Below are positions 36,416 through 46,573 of a DNA stretch of 64,000 nucleotides, piece after piece. Location: the NCBI GenBank assembly GCA_016713535.1, contig JADJOY010000010.1, positions 1-64,000 on the forward strand, written 5' to 3'. The DNA is from Deltaproteobacteria bacterium (GTDB lineage: Bacteria > JADJOY01). Numbering within the stretch: position 1 is the stretch's first letter; each line of letters starts with the position of its first letter. Below the pieces are notes generated by a model. It made no database searches. It saw only the letters and a list, made by a program, of their open reading frames with translations, and was not told the origin of the DNA. The position numbers were made by a program, and so were the translations under genes.

Positions 36416-37407
36416 GCGGGCTCGTCTACTACGCGCTCGGCGGCGGGCACGGCCACGCGCTGCGCGGGCTCGCCCTCCTCACGCGGCTGGGGCGCGGCAC
36501 GCTCATCCTCCCCGAGCGGCTCGCGCCGTGGGCGCGGGCGCTCGCTGTCGACCATCGCCCCGTCGCCGGCCATGGCGGCGCCCCCGCCGCGCTCCTCGAC
36601 GAGCTGGGCGCCCCCGAGCTGCTGCTGGTCGACGTGTTCCCGCGGGGCGTGGTGAAGGAGCTGCCGCCGCTCCTCGGGCGCGCGCACGCGCGCTGGCTCG
36701 TCACCCGGAACCTCGAGCCGGACTTCTACCTGCACCCGGCGGTGCGCGACACGATCGACCGCCGCTACGAGCGGATCGTGTGGACCGAGGATCCGCCGCC
36801 CGCGCTCGCGGCCCTGGCGCCCCCCGCCACGCGGATCGAGCCGGTGCTGCTGGCGCCCGAGGCGCTGGAGCGCGCACAGGCGCGGCGCGTGCTCGGGCTC
36901 GGCGAGGGCGACGAGCGCCCGCTCGTCCTCGCCATCGGCAGCGGCGCCGTGGAGACCCAGCGGCGCATGGCGCGGCTCGTCGAGAAGCTCGCCGCGCGGC
37001 TCGGGCTCGCGTGGCGATTCGCGAGCCACGAGCTCGAGGCGGACGGCGGCGTGCTGCCGCTCTTCCCCCTCGCCCGCTACCTCGCCGCCGCCGACGTCGC
37101 GATCGCCGCGGGTGGCTACCACGCCGTTCACGAGCTCCGCGCCGCCCGCGTCCCCGCGGTCTTCGTGCCGCAGAGGCGGCGCCACGACGACCAGCGTCAC
37201 CGCGTGCGCGGCGAGCGCGTGGCGCGCGATCCCGAGGAGCTAGAGCGCGAGGTCGAGAGCGCGCTCGGCGAGGGGCCGCGCCCGGCGCGACCTCCGGCCG
37301 GCCCCGCCGGCGCCGGAGGTGCCCGCTCCCTGGCCGCGCTCGTCGAGCGCCGCGTGCAGCAGCGCGTTTTCGCCGAGGAAGAGGTCGCAGCGCTTGCACG
37401 CGGGTAG
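36412..37407 (+). CDS. MurG-like glycosyltransferase (GT28 fold)
   Basis: A 331-residue protein with no ATG at the expected place; TTG at 36412, overlapping the previous TGA (TTGA), is the likely start. The glycine-rich YYALGGGHGHALRGLALL resembles the N-terminal GGxGGH loop of MurG/GT28 enzymes. LVLAIGSGAVE and the C-terminal IAAGGYHAVHELRAARVPAVFVPQ match the nucleotide-sugar site. The acceptor is unknown. The last 168 bases overlap the convergent radical SAM gene; both tails look coding up to about 37300. Confidence 0.75.
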   Translation: MSGLVYYALGGGHGHALRGLALLTRLGRGTLILPERLAPWARALAVDHRPVAGHGGAPAALLDELGAPELLLVDVFPRGVVKELPPLLGRAHARWLVTRNLEPDFYLHPAVRDTIDRRYERIVWTEDPPPALAALAPPATRIEPVLLAPEALERAQARRVLGLGEGDERPLVLAIGSGAVETQRRMARLVEKLAARLGLAWRFASHELEADGGVLPLFPLARYLAAADVAIAAGGYHAVHELRAARVPAVFVPQRRRHDDQRHRVRGERVARDPEELEREVESALGEGPRPARPPAGPAGAGGARSLAALVERRVQQRVFAEEEVAALARG

Positions 37408-38406
37408 CGGCTCGCCGGCGAGGAACTGGCGCCGCACCCGCGCGAAGCCCTCGCCCTCGAAGATCTCGCGCACCGACCGGGTGGCGAGGCTGCCCAGCGA
37501 CTCGATCCGGCCGTTGGTCATGCAGCACAGGTAGGTCTCGCCGTTCCACGCGAAGAAGGCGTGCAGCCACGGTGCGAGGCACGGCCGGCGCTCGAAGAAC
37601 CCGCGCGCGTAGAGGCCCTTCGACGCATGGCCGATCTCCTCCTCGGTCACGCCGAACGGGTAGACGCGCCCGGGGTCGACCGGGAAGCCGTACGCGGCGC
37701 GCAGCTCCACGACGCGCGGCGCGATCTCGCGATTGTAGAGGCGGATCTGCGAGCGCGTGAGGCGCTCGCGCCGCTCGCCCTTCTCGTCGATCGGCATCGG
37801 CACCAGGTCGGTGGCGCCGAGCTCGCCGGCGAGGCGGACCGCGCGCGGCAGCTCGCGGAAGTTCGAGGCCATGACCACGAAGTTCACGCGCAGCTTCACG
37901 TCCGGCCCGTGGCGACGGATCCAGCGGATCGCGCGCAGCGAGCGCCGAAACGAGCCGACGCGGCCGCGGATCACCTCGTGGGTGGCCGCATCGGCGCCGT
38001 CGAGGGAGATCGACACCGCGTTCACCCCGATGCCGCCGATCCGCTTCGCCGCGTCCTTGGTGACCAGGGTGCCGTTGGTGGTGAAGTTGACCTTGAGGTC
38101 GAGCGCGGTGGCGCTCTCGACGAGGTCGAGGAAGTCGCGGCGCAGGAACGCCTCACCGCCGGAGAAGTGGATCTTGCGGCAGCCGAGGGCGGGTAGCTCG
38201 GCGAACACCTCGCGCCAGCGCTCGGAGGAGAGCGCGTCCTCGCTCGTGGTGTGCCAGTACTTGCACATCTGGCAGCGCAGGTTGCAGCGCGAGGTGAGCT
38301 TGATCTTGATGCAGCGCAACGCGGGCGGTGGCGTGCCCCTGGCGAGGCTGGCGCCGAGCGCCTCCACGAAGCGCGCGTCGCCGGTCAGCTCAGGAACGGC
38401 GTACAT
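37240..38406 (-). CDS. Radical SAM/SPASM protein
   Basis: A 388-residue enzyme with the 4Fe-4S motif CNLRCQMC (Cys41, Cys45, Cys48), the SGGEAFLRRD SAM-contact segment and VNFTTNGTLV. A C-terminal SPASM-type Cys set is present (RRPCLAPWLH, YLCCMTNGR, CKRCDLF), which binds auxiliary clusters. Such enzymes modify peptides or act in surface-lipid or glycan pathways. Its neighbours (two GT4 enzymes and a membrane protein in the same direction) point to a surface-glycan or lipid modification role. No small precursor peptide gene was found next to it. Confidence 0.9.
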   Translation of the reverse strand: MYAVPELTGDARFVEALGASLARGTPPPALRCIKIKLTSRCNLRCQMCKYWHTTSEDALSSERWREVFAELPALGCRKIHFSGGEAFLRRDFLDLVESATALDLKVNFTTNGTLVTKDAAKRIGGIGVNAVSISLDGADAATHEVIRGRVGSFRRSLRAIRWIRRHGPDVKLRVNFVVMASNFRELPRAVRLAGELGATDLVPMPIDEKGERRERLTRSQIRLYNREIAPRVVELRAAYGFPVDPGRVYPFGVTEEEIGHASKGLYARGFFERRPCLAPWLHAFFAWNGETYLCCMTNGRIESLGSLATRSVREIFEGEGFARVRRQFLAGEPLPACKRCDLFLGENALLHAALDERGQGAGTSGAGGAGRRSRRARPLAERALDLAL

Positions 38407-38412
38407 GGCGGC

Positions 38413-39258
38413 TCAGGCGGCCTTCTTCGCAGCACGGCCGATGCCGTCGTACACCCACGCGAGCATGTTCAGGATCGTGCGGCCCGAGCCGATGCGCTCG
38501 ACTCCGTAGAACTGGGTCGGAGTCCGGCGCGCGTTCACGCGCGACCCGGACGGCGTGCGTAGCGCAACGTAGAGGTTGCGACCCTTCGCGGTGCGGGCGC
38601 GCTCCTGGCACTCGGCGAGCGCCGGGTGGCGGTAGAGGCGCTGCGCGATCGCCTCGGCGTCGCCGTAGCGCTTGTCGAGGCGCAGCCCGAGCGTCACGTC
38701 GCTCACGAACGCCTCCTTCACCTTGGTGTACTTGCGCTTGGGCTTGCTCTTGCGCGAGATGCGGTCGGTGATGGTGGCGTCGATCTGGGTGCCGTCGGCG
38801 AGGGTGGTGCGGACCTCCAGCCACTTGTGCTGGTACTTGTCGATGGTCACGCCCTTCACCTTGGGCTGCGACTCGTCGGTGACCTTGGTGCCGCCCCGGG
38901 TGTACTCGCGGAAGTCGATCTCGAGCTGGACGTTCTGCGTCGCTGGCACGTCCGCGCGCAGGGTGCGGACCAGGTCGGCGGCCGCCGTGACCTTGCGGTC
39001 GTCGACGTCGTGGCCGGTCTCGCGAACGATGAAGACGATCACCGGCACCACCGCCAGCATCCCGAGGTAGACGAGGTTGTTGCCGGTCGTCTCGGCCAGG
39101 AAGTTGAGGCCGATGAAGCCGCCGATCGCGACGAGCGCCAGCGCGCCGCAGCCGATCTTGACGTTCTTCTCGGCGCGCTTGTCGCGGGTGGCCGCGTCCT
39201 CGAGGCGCGCGAGCAACAGGTCGGCGGGCTCGGAGAGCCGGTGCAGGGCCTTCTTCAT
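38413..39258 (-). CDS. Two-helix membrane protein with large soluble domain
   Basis: A 281-residue protein: a charged N-terminal helix (KKALHRLSEPADLLLARLEDAATRD), two transmembrane helices (IGCGALALVAIGGFIGLNFLA, LVYLGMLAVVPVIVFIV), then a roughly 190-residue soluble domain with strands (EVRTTLADGTQIDATITDRISRK). No family was recognised. GAGGGGAC precedes the ATG. It sits between a radical SAM gene (6 bases) and GT4 genes (16 bases), so it is probably part of that operon. Confidence 0.65.
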   Translation of the reverse strand: MKKALHRLSEPADLLLARLEDAATRDKRAEKNVKIGCGALALVAIGGFIGLNFLAETTGNNLVYLGMLAVVPVIVFIVRETGHDVDDRKVTAAADLVRTLRADVPATQNVQLEIDFREYTRGGTKVTDESQPKVKGVTIDKYQHKWLEVRTTLADGTQIDATITDRISRKSKPKRKYTKVKEAFVSDVTLGLRLDKRYGDAEAIAQRLYRHPALAECQERARTAKGRNLYVALRTPSGSRVNARRTPTQFYGVERIGSGRTILNMLAWVYDGIGRAAKKAA

Positions 39259-39274
39259 GGCGACGTCCCCTCGG

Positions 39275-40402
39275 TCACGGGCTCCCGGGCACGAACCGCG
39301 CGAGCGCGGTCGAGAGATTCTCGCGGAACGCCTCGGCGGTAAAGCGCGATTCCACGGCCACCCGCGCGCGCGCTCCCATCGCCTCGCGCTCGGCCGGGTG
39401 ATCGAGGAACCACGCGATGCCGTCGGCGAGCGCCGCGGCGCTGCCCGGCACCACCAGGCGCGCGGTGTCGCCGTCGACGAGCAGCTCCTCGACCGGCGCG
39501 ATGCGCGTCGACAGGATCGGCCGCCCCGCCGCCATGTACTCGAGGATCTTGATCGGGCAGCAGCCCTGCATCGCGTTGCGCGGATCGGCGGCGAGCGGCG
39601 CCACGCACAGGTGCGCGGTCGAGAGCACCGGCGGCAGGTCGCGCTGCTCCATCGGCCCGGCGAGGTGGAGCGCGTGGTGGACGCGCAGGCGGCGCGCGTG
39701 AGCGCGCAGCGTCCTCCGCCAGCTCGCCTTGAGCGGACCGACGACGTGCAGCTCCGCGAGGCCGCGGCCGCGCAGGAGCGCGAGCGCCTCGAGCAGCGTT
39801 CCGAGCCCCTGCCAGGGCGAGAGCGTCCCCTGGTACACGATGCGAAACGGCGGCGCGTCCGGGGGCGGGGTGTGCGGAGGCACGAAGCGCGTGGTGTCGA
39901 CGCCGTTCGGTACCACTGCGATCCGCGCGGGATCGACGCCCATCCGCCGCACGAACAGGGCACTGGTCCGCGACGGCACGATCACGCCGTCGACCGCGCA
40001 CGCCAGCGCCCGCTCCTCGTCGATGATCTTCGCCCACAGCCGGTCGTTCCCGCGTAGCCGCGGGTGATGGTAGGGCAGCTCGATCGAGGGAAAGCCGTGA
40101 GCCTCCCAGATCACGCGCGCGCCGGTGCGCCGCGCCCACTCGACGGCCGCCACCCCCTCCCACAGACCGCGGAACTGCACCACGTCGGCGCGCCGCGCGC
40201 CGAGCCACTCGCGGGTCCGCGAGCGAAACGCGATCATCCGCTCCAGGAAGTTGCCGCTCGCGGGGCTGTCGTCGGCGTGGGCGGGCGTCAGGTGCTCGAC
40301 CTCGTGGCCGGCGGCCGCGAAGGCGTCGAGGGTGAGCCCGATGCGCACGCTCGCGCCCTTGGGCGACGGGTGGCGGTCGCAGGTGACGTAGAGGAGCTTC
40401 AC
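39275..40402 (-). CDS. GT4-family glycosyltransferase
   Basis: A 375-residue GT-B enzyme from GTG 40402 (GTGA overlap with the upstream glycosyltransferase stop). It has the GT4 pattern: SPKGASVRIGLTLDAFAAAGH at the N-terminus, VVPNGVDTTRFVPP at the domain linker, RIVYQGTLSPWQGLGTLLEAL and the donor-site KILEYMAAGRPILST with PVEELLVDG. It transfers a nucleotide-activated sugar to an unknown acceptor. Confidence 0.9.
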   Translation of the reverse strand: MKLLYVTCDRHPSPKGASVRIGLTLDAFAAAGHEVEHLTPAHADDSPASGNFLERMIAFRSRTREWLGARRADVVQFRGLWEGVAAVEWARRTGARVIWEAHGFPSIELPYHHPRLRGNDRLWAKIIDEERALACAVDGVIVPSRTSALFVRRMGVDPARIAVVPNGVDTTRFVPPHTPPPDAPPFRIVYQGTLSPWQGLGTLLEALALLRGRGLAELHVVGPLKASWRRTLRAHARRLRVHHALHLAGPMEQRDLPPVLSTAHLCVAPLAADPRNAMQGCCPIKILEYMAAGRPILSTRIAPVEELLVDGDTARLVVPGSAAALADGIAWFLDHPAEREAMGARARVAVESRFTAEAFRENLSTALARFVPGSP

Positions 40403-41568
40403 GCGAGCATCCCGCGCCACACGGCGAGGTGGGCGTCGCGCTCGGCCTCGGGCGTGAAGGCGCGCGCCACGTGGGCGCGCGCGGCTCTGCCTGTGGCGGC
40501 GAGCCGCTCGGGGCTCGCCAGCAGCTCGAGGGCGCGCTCGGGGAAGCGGTCGAGCGAGCCGGGCGCCAGCAGGAAGCCCGTCACGCCGTCCTCGATCGCG
40601 TCCGGGATCCCGCCGACGCGCGTGGCGAGCACCGGCCGCGCACACGCCATCGCCTCGAGCATGGCGTTGGGGAGCCCGTCCCAGAGCGACGGGAAGACGA
40701 ACAGGTCCATCGCCGCGTAGAGCGCGGCGAGCCGCGCCACGTCGCGCTCGAACGGCACTTCGCGCACCCGCGCGCGCGCCGCCCTGGTGAGGCGCGCCCA
40801 CGGCCGCTCGCCCGATGCGGCGGCGTCGGCGCGCAGGCCGCCGACGCACACCAGCGTGCCCACGCCCTCGAGCGCCAGGCGCTCGGCGAGGGCCTCGAGC
40901 ACCGGCAGCCCCTTCTTGAGCCGTAGCTCGCCGGCGAACGCGAGCCACGGCCGCGGCGCGCCGGCGAGCACCTCGGGCAGCGGGATGCGCGCGGCCTCCT
41001 CGGCCGACGGCGGCGGCGCGAAGCGCGCGGTGTCGATGCCGTTGTGGACGAGGTGGAGGCCGCGCACCCGCCCGCCGATCGCCGTGACCTTGGCGAGGAT
41101 CTCCCTCGACACGCCGATGACCGCGTCGGCGTGGTGCAGCACGTGGGCGAGGAGCGGGAAGCGTGGCCCGTGGAACATCGCGCGGTCGACGTCGTTGCCG
41201 CGCAGGCTGACGCTCACCGGCAGCCCCGCGAGACGCGCCACGCACACCGCCACGTGCCCGGCGGGCACGGCGAAGAAGCCGTGCACCAGGTCGTGGTGCT
41301 CGGCGCGGATCAGGTTCTCGGCGGTGGCGGCGAGGAGCTGCAAGGACTCGGCGTCGTCGGCCGTCCTCCCCACGCGGATCAGCCGCGCGGCGCCGCCCGC
41401 GAGCTCGCGGACCTCGGCGCGGCCCGGGGCGAGGTCGCTGGTGAGGCGCACCACGTCGAGGCCCTCGCACGCCGGCGCGAGCGCCTCGACCTGACGACCC
41501 GCCGAGACGGACGCGCCGCCGCGATCGGGCGGGAACCGCTCGGAGATCCACAGGACACGCACGGGCAC
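40399..41568 (-). CDS. GT4-family glycosyltransferase
   Basis: A 389-residue GT-B enzyme starting GTG at 41568. Motifs: RFPPDRGGASVSAGRQVEAL, HNGIDTARFAPP, LAFAGELRLKKGLPVLEAL, and the donor-binding FPSLWDGLPNAMLEAMACARPVLATRVGG. It leads the leftward operon of two glycosyltransferases, a membrane protein and a radical SAM enzyme. Sugar and acceptor unknown. Confidence 0.92.
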   Translation of the reverse strand: MPVRVLWISERFPPDRGGASVSAGRQVEALAPACEGLDVVRLTSDLAPGRAEVRELAGGAARLIRVGRTADDAESLQLLAATAENLIRAEHHDLVHGFFAVPAGHVAVCVARLAGLPVSVSLRGNDVDRAMFHGPRFPLLAHVLHHADAVIGVSREILAKVTAIGGRVRGLHLVHNGIDTARFAPPPSAEEAARIPLPEVLAGAPRPWLAFAGELRLKKGLPVLEALAERLALEGVGTLVCVGGLRADAAASGERPWARLTRAARARVREVPFERDVARLAALYAAMDLFVFPSLWDGLPNAMLEAMACARPVLATRVGGIPDAIEDGVTGFLLAPGSLDRFPERALELLASPERLAATGRAARAHVARAFTPEAERDAHLAVWRGMLA

Positions 41569-41630
41569 GTTATAGACAACCCCACAACCGGACCAAACCC
41601 GCGGCCCGTGGCCGCGCAGGGGAGCCTCAC

Positions 41631-42056
41631 ATGAAGCGACGCGCGTCGGCGGTGTGGAAGGGCGGTCTGAAGGACGGCAAAGGCACCATCTCGACCGAGA
41701 GCAAGGTGCTCTCGGACACGCAGTACTCGTTCAGCACGCGCTTCGAGAACGGCGTCGGCACCAACCCCGAGGAGCTGATCGGCGCCGCGCACGCGGGGTG
41801 CTTCTCGATGGCGCTCTCGGGCCAGCTCGGAAACGCGGGGCTCACGGCGGAGAGCATCGCGACGACCGCGACGGTGACGATGGAGAAGACCGACGCCGGG
41901 TTCACCGTCACCGCCGTGCACCTCGACGTGACCGCGACGATCCCGGGCGCCGATCCCAAGGCGTTCGAGACCGCCGCGAACAACGCCAAGGCCGGCTGCC
42001 CGATCTCGCGCCTCCTCAAGGCCGAGATCACCATGGACGCCAAGCTCGTGAGCTGA
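41631..42056 (+). CDS. osmC: OsmC-type peroxiredoxin
   Basis: A 141-residue OsmC-family thiol peroxidase. The two redox Cys are Cys57 in [13 protein letters not shown] and the later AGCPIS; the [15 protein letters not shown] motif places it with classical OsmC rather than Ohr. It reduces organic and hydrogen peroxides in the cytoplasm. GGGAGCC precedes the ATG. REP repeats and a poly-G run follow immediately. Confidence 0.95.
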   Translation: MKRRASAVWKGGLKDGKGTISTESKVLSDTQYSFSTRFENGVGTNPEELIGAAHAGCFSMALSGQLGNAGLTAESIATTATVTMEKTDAGFTVTAVHLDVTATIPGADPKAFETAANNAKAGCPISRLLKAEITMDAKLVS

Positions 42057-42282
42057 CGAGGCGCCGCGGGGGCGGCTACGGCCCGGGCCGCAGGCGGGGG
42101 GGCGGGGGGGGGGGGGGGGGGAGGCCCCCTACCGGCCCCCCTCGGGGGGACGGGCCCCGCCCCTACGGTCGAGCCAACGGCAACCGAACCGTGGGGGCGG
42201 CACCCGTGGCCGCCCGCAGCGTTCCACCGGCCCCGATCCCCATCCGCGTTCCGCGCGGATCGGGCGGGGACGGGCCCCGCCC
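42057..42282. repeat. REP family A copies and poly-G run
   Basis: A clean palindrome GGGCGGGGACGGGCCCCGCC lies at about 42262-42281, touching the stop of the GH43 gene. A degraded copy ending CGGGCCCCGCCCCTACGG lies at 42151-42168. The run of G at about 42093-42121 sits beside the degraded copy and is probably an artefact. The palindrome belongs to the family that brackets the RAYT gene at 55199. Confidence 0.7.
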
Positions 42283-43244
42283 TACTCGGTCCACGACACG
42301 TAGACGACGCGCGGCTCGCGGCGCCCGCCACCCATGTCGGTGTGGCCCACGGCGGCATAGATGCCGTAGTAGAACGGGATCAGGTCCGCGCCACCCGGGT
42401 TGTGGAGGCCGTTCCAGCCCTCCCCCACCCACGGGCTGGTGCCCTGCTTGGCGCACGCCGAGAGCGGCGTGGTGCCGCAGATCGCGTAGCCCTCGCCGTA
42501 GTTCTTGCCGTCGGCGCCCTCGAAGTTCCCGCCCGAGTAGAAGAGGTTGTACTTGCCGTCGCCGCCGAGCACGAGCGAGGGCGCCTCGACGGTGCCGGCT
42601 TCCCAGGTGTTGCGATCGGCATTGAGCAAGGTGGTCACACCCGTCGCGCACGCCGTCATGCTGCTGTTGAGCCGGCAGCCCTGGATCTTGCGCGTGACGC
42701 TCGAGTAGCGGCCGCCGCGCCCCCAGTCGACGCTCCACAGCAGGTAGTAGTTGCCGTTGTAGTCGTAGACCACGTCGGGATCGATCACGCCGTTGTGGCT
42801 GGGGTCGCGGTACACCGGAACGCTGCCGATCGGCTTGAACGGTCCGCCGGGGTTCGGGCTCTGCGCGACGCCGATGGCGTGCTCGCCGAACGGGCTGCCG
42901 TCCCAGGCGATCGTGGCGGCGTAGAAGAGGTAGTAGGTCGACCCCTTCTTCACGACCTCTGGCCCCCAGTAGTTGCCGAGCGCCCACGCCGGCACGGTCG
43001 GCAGCGCCTCGCTGAGCGCGCTCCAGCTGCCGCTCGTGATCGACGTCGCCGAGTAGTGCGGGATCCGGAAGTAGCCCCAGTTGGTGGCGAACACGTGATA
43101 CGCGCCGTTGCCGTAGATCACCCCGGATCGGCCATGTTGGTGCCCTGCAGGATCGGCGTCGGCGTGCTGAGCGACCAGCACGCCGGAGAGCCACACGCAC
43201 GCGGCCGCCACCAGCGCGACCGACCTCCGCCTCGAACCTCGCAT
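42282..43244 (-). CDS. Secreted GH43-family glycoside hydrolase (frame errors near N-terminus)
   Basis: A 320-residue, five-bladed-propeller-type enzyme with signal peptide ([18 protein letters not shown]). Later motifs fit GH43: [18 protein letters not shown], the second Asp in [19 protein letters not shown] and the acid Glu in [21 protein letters not shown]. The first catalytic Asp is missing in the main frame. In the next frame the same bases read [12 protein letters not shown], exactly the expected entry. One missing G near 43129 plus a compensating indel near 43165-43215 would restore it. It likely cleaves arabinan or xylan side chains. GGAGAGG precedes the ATG. Confidence 0.75.
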   Translation of the reverse strand: MRGSRRRSVALVAAACVWLSGVLVAQHADADPAGHQHGRSGVIYGNGAYHVFATNWGYFRIPHYSATSITSGSWSALSEALPTVPAWALGNYWGPEVVKKGSTYYLFYAATIAWDGSPFGEHAIGVAQSPNPGGPFKPIGSVPVYRDPSHNGVIDPDVVYDYNGNYYLLWSVDWGRGGRYSSVTRKIQGCRLNSSMTACATGVTTLLNADRNTWEAGTVEAPSLVLGGDGKYNLFYSGGNFEGADGKNYGEGYAICGTTPLSACAKQGTSPWVGEGWNGLHNPGGADLIPFYYGIYAAVGHTDMGGGRREPRVVYVSWTE

Positions 43245-43476
43245 CACGTTCCCCTCTCCCCGACGACGTGGTGGACCACCGCCGTGCGAGCCCCCGCCCG
43301 CGCGGCGAGGTTCGGCTGAGCAAGGCTCGCGCCAAGCGCTGACGATCGGTGACGATCGCGCATCCCGCGCGGCGCACGCGCTTCGAGACACGGCTGTTCG
43401 TTCCGCGCCGCACGCGGCGCATCCGCGGGTTGGCGCCGCCGCCAACCCGCGGCGGCGGCGATCGCGGCGCGCCGGC

Positions 43477-45278
<1,802 letters not shown>

Positions 45279-45282
<4 letters not shown>

Positions 45283-45890
45283 GGGTCGAGCGCGGCGTAG
45301 CGCTCGTGGGCCGGGCGCGCCTTGCAGCGCGCCAGCCAGGCGTCGACGGCGCGGTAGGGAGTGAGCTCGTGGCCGACCGAGCCGCAGATGCTCACCACCG
45401 ACGCCACGTTGAGGTCGGCGACGGTGAAGCGATCCGCCACCAGGTACTCCCGGCTCGCGAGGTGGCGGTCGAGGATCTCGAGGAGCGGTGGCAGGAGCGC
45501 CCGCGCTCGCTCGATCACGCCGTGGTCGCGCTTCGGCTCGGGCACGAACACGAGCTGGATGAACATGTCGATGAGCGGGCGTTGCAGGTCGAGGATCGAC
45601 CAGTAGCTCCACTGCGCGATCAACCCACGCTCCTCGGGCGTGGCGCCGCCGAGCGGGCTCGGGTACTCGTCGACCAGGTACTGGTTGATCGCCATCGACT
45701 CCCAGATCGTGAGCTCGCCGTCGACCAGGCACGGCACCTTCCCGGTGGGGTTGAGCCTCAGGTAGCGCTCGCTCTTGTGCTCCTTGGCGCGCATGTCGAG
45801 GGGCTGGCGTCGATACGCGAGGCCGAGCTCCTCGAGCAGCCAGTAGCAGCGTCCGGCGCTCGAGCGTGGCGAGCCGTAGATCTGGATCAT
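45279..45890 (-). CDS. Glutathione S-transferase family protein
   Basis: A 203-residue GST: the N-terminal thioredoxin-like domain has YGSPRSSAGRCYWLLEELG (catalytic Ser/Tyr region), the cis-Pro GKVPCLVDG and the glutathione-binding ESMAINQYL. The C-terminal helical domain has VADRFTVADLNVASVV (N-capping box). The substrate is unknown. GGGAGACTCC precedes the ATG. It is translationally coupled to the kinase-PduL gene by ATGA. Confidence 0.92.
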
Positions 45891-45993
45891 GGAGTCTCCC
45901 GCGTGCGTGACGCGTCGGATCGAAAGTCGTAGCGCGGCGCGGGCGGACCCGCAACCGCGGCGGCGACGGGGCGCGCTGGCGCGCCCCGCGCCT

Positions 45994-46566
45994 TCAGCCG
46001 AACGGCGACACGCCGATCAGCCGCGCGTGCAGCCCGGCGACGAACGCGACGTAGAGCGCGAGCCCGCCGGCGACCGCGATGACGTCGTTGAGCGGCCTGG
46101 GCGGCGCGGAGGGAATCTTTCGCGGCGGACGGCGCGCCACCGAGATCCGATCGACCACCGCCCACGCGCCGACGCCTCCGAAGAGCGCCAGGTCGGCGAG
46201 CGTGCCGTTGGCGAGCAGATGCGCGAGCGCGAAGAGCATCGTGCCGGCGAGCATCGGGTGGCGCGTGGCGCGCTGGATGCGCCCAGGAAGATACGCCGCG
46301 AGCAGCAGCGGGAAGACGGGCAACATGAGCAGCGCCGCGACGTGGCGGGTCGCGACCGGTGGCGCCCAGAGCGGATGAGGCGCGAGGCGGGCGGCGGCGT
46401 AGCCGCGCACCATCAGCACGAAGCCCACGATCGCCACCGCCGCGTAGAGCCCCTTCCACGGAAGCTCGCCGAGGCGGCGCGCGAGGCTGTCGCGCAGCGG
46501 CGAGGCGACGATCGCGATCGAGTGGACGCCGAGGAAGATCACCAAACCGAGCACGAGCAGGGTCAT
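45994..46566 (-). CDS. NnrU-family membrane protein
   Basis: A 190-residue protein with six or so transmembrane helices: MTLLVLGLVIFLGVHSIAIV, LYAAVAIVGFVLMVRGY and the NnrU motif ATRHPMLAGTMLFALAHLLANG. NnrU proteins are linked to denitrification in some bacteria but occur widely, and related isoprenylcysteine-methyltransferase-like proteins share the TRHPM motif. No nitrate or nitric-oxide genes are nearby, so the role is open. GTGAGGCC precedes the ATG. Confidence 0.88.
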   Translation of the reverse strand: MTLLVLGLVIFLGVHSIAIVASPLRDSLARRLGELPWKGLYAAVAIVGFVLMVRGYAAARLAPHPLWAPPVATRHVAALLMLPVFPLLLAAYLPGRIQRATRHPMLAGTMLFALAHLLANGTLADLALFGGVGAWAVVDRISVARRPPRKIPSAPPRPLNDVIAVAGGLALYVAFVAGLHARLIGVSPFG

Positions 46567-46573
46567 GACGGCC

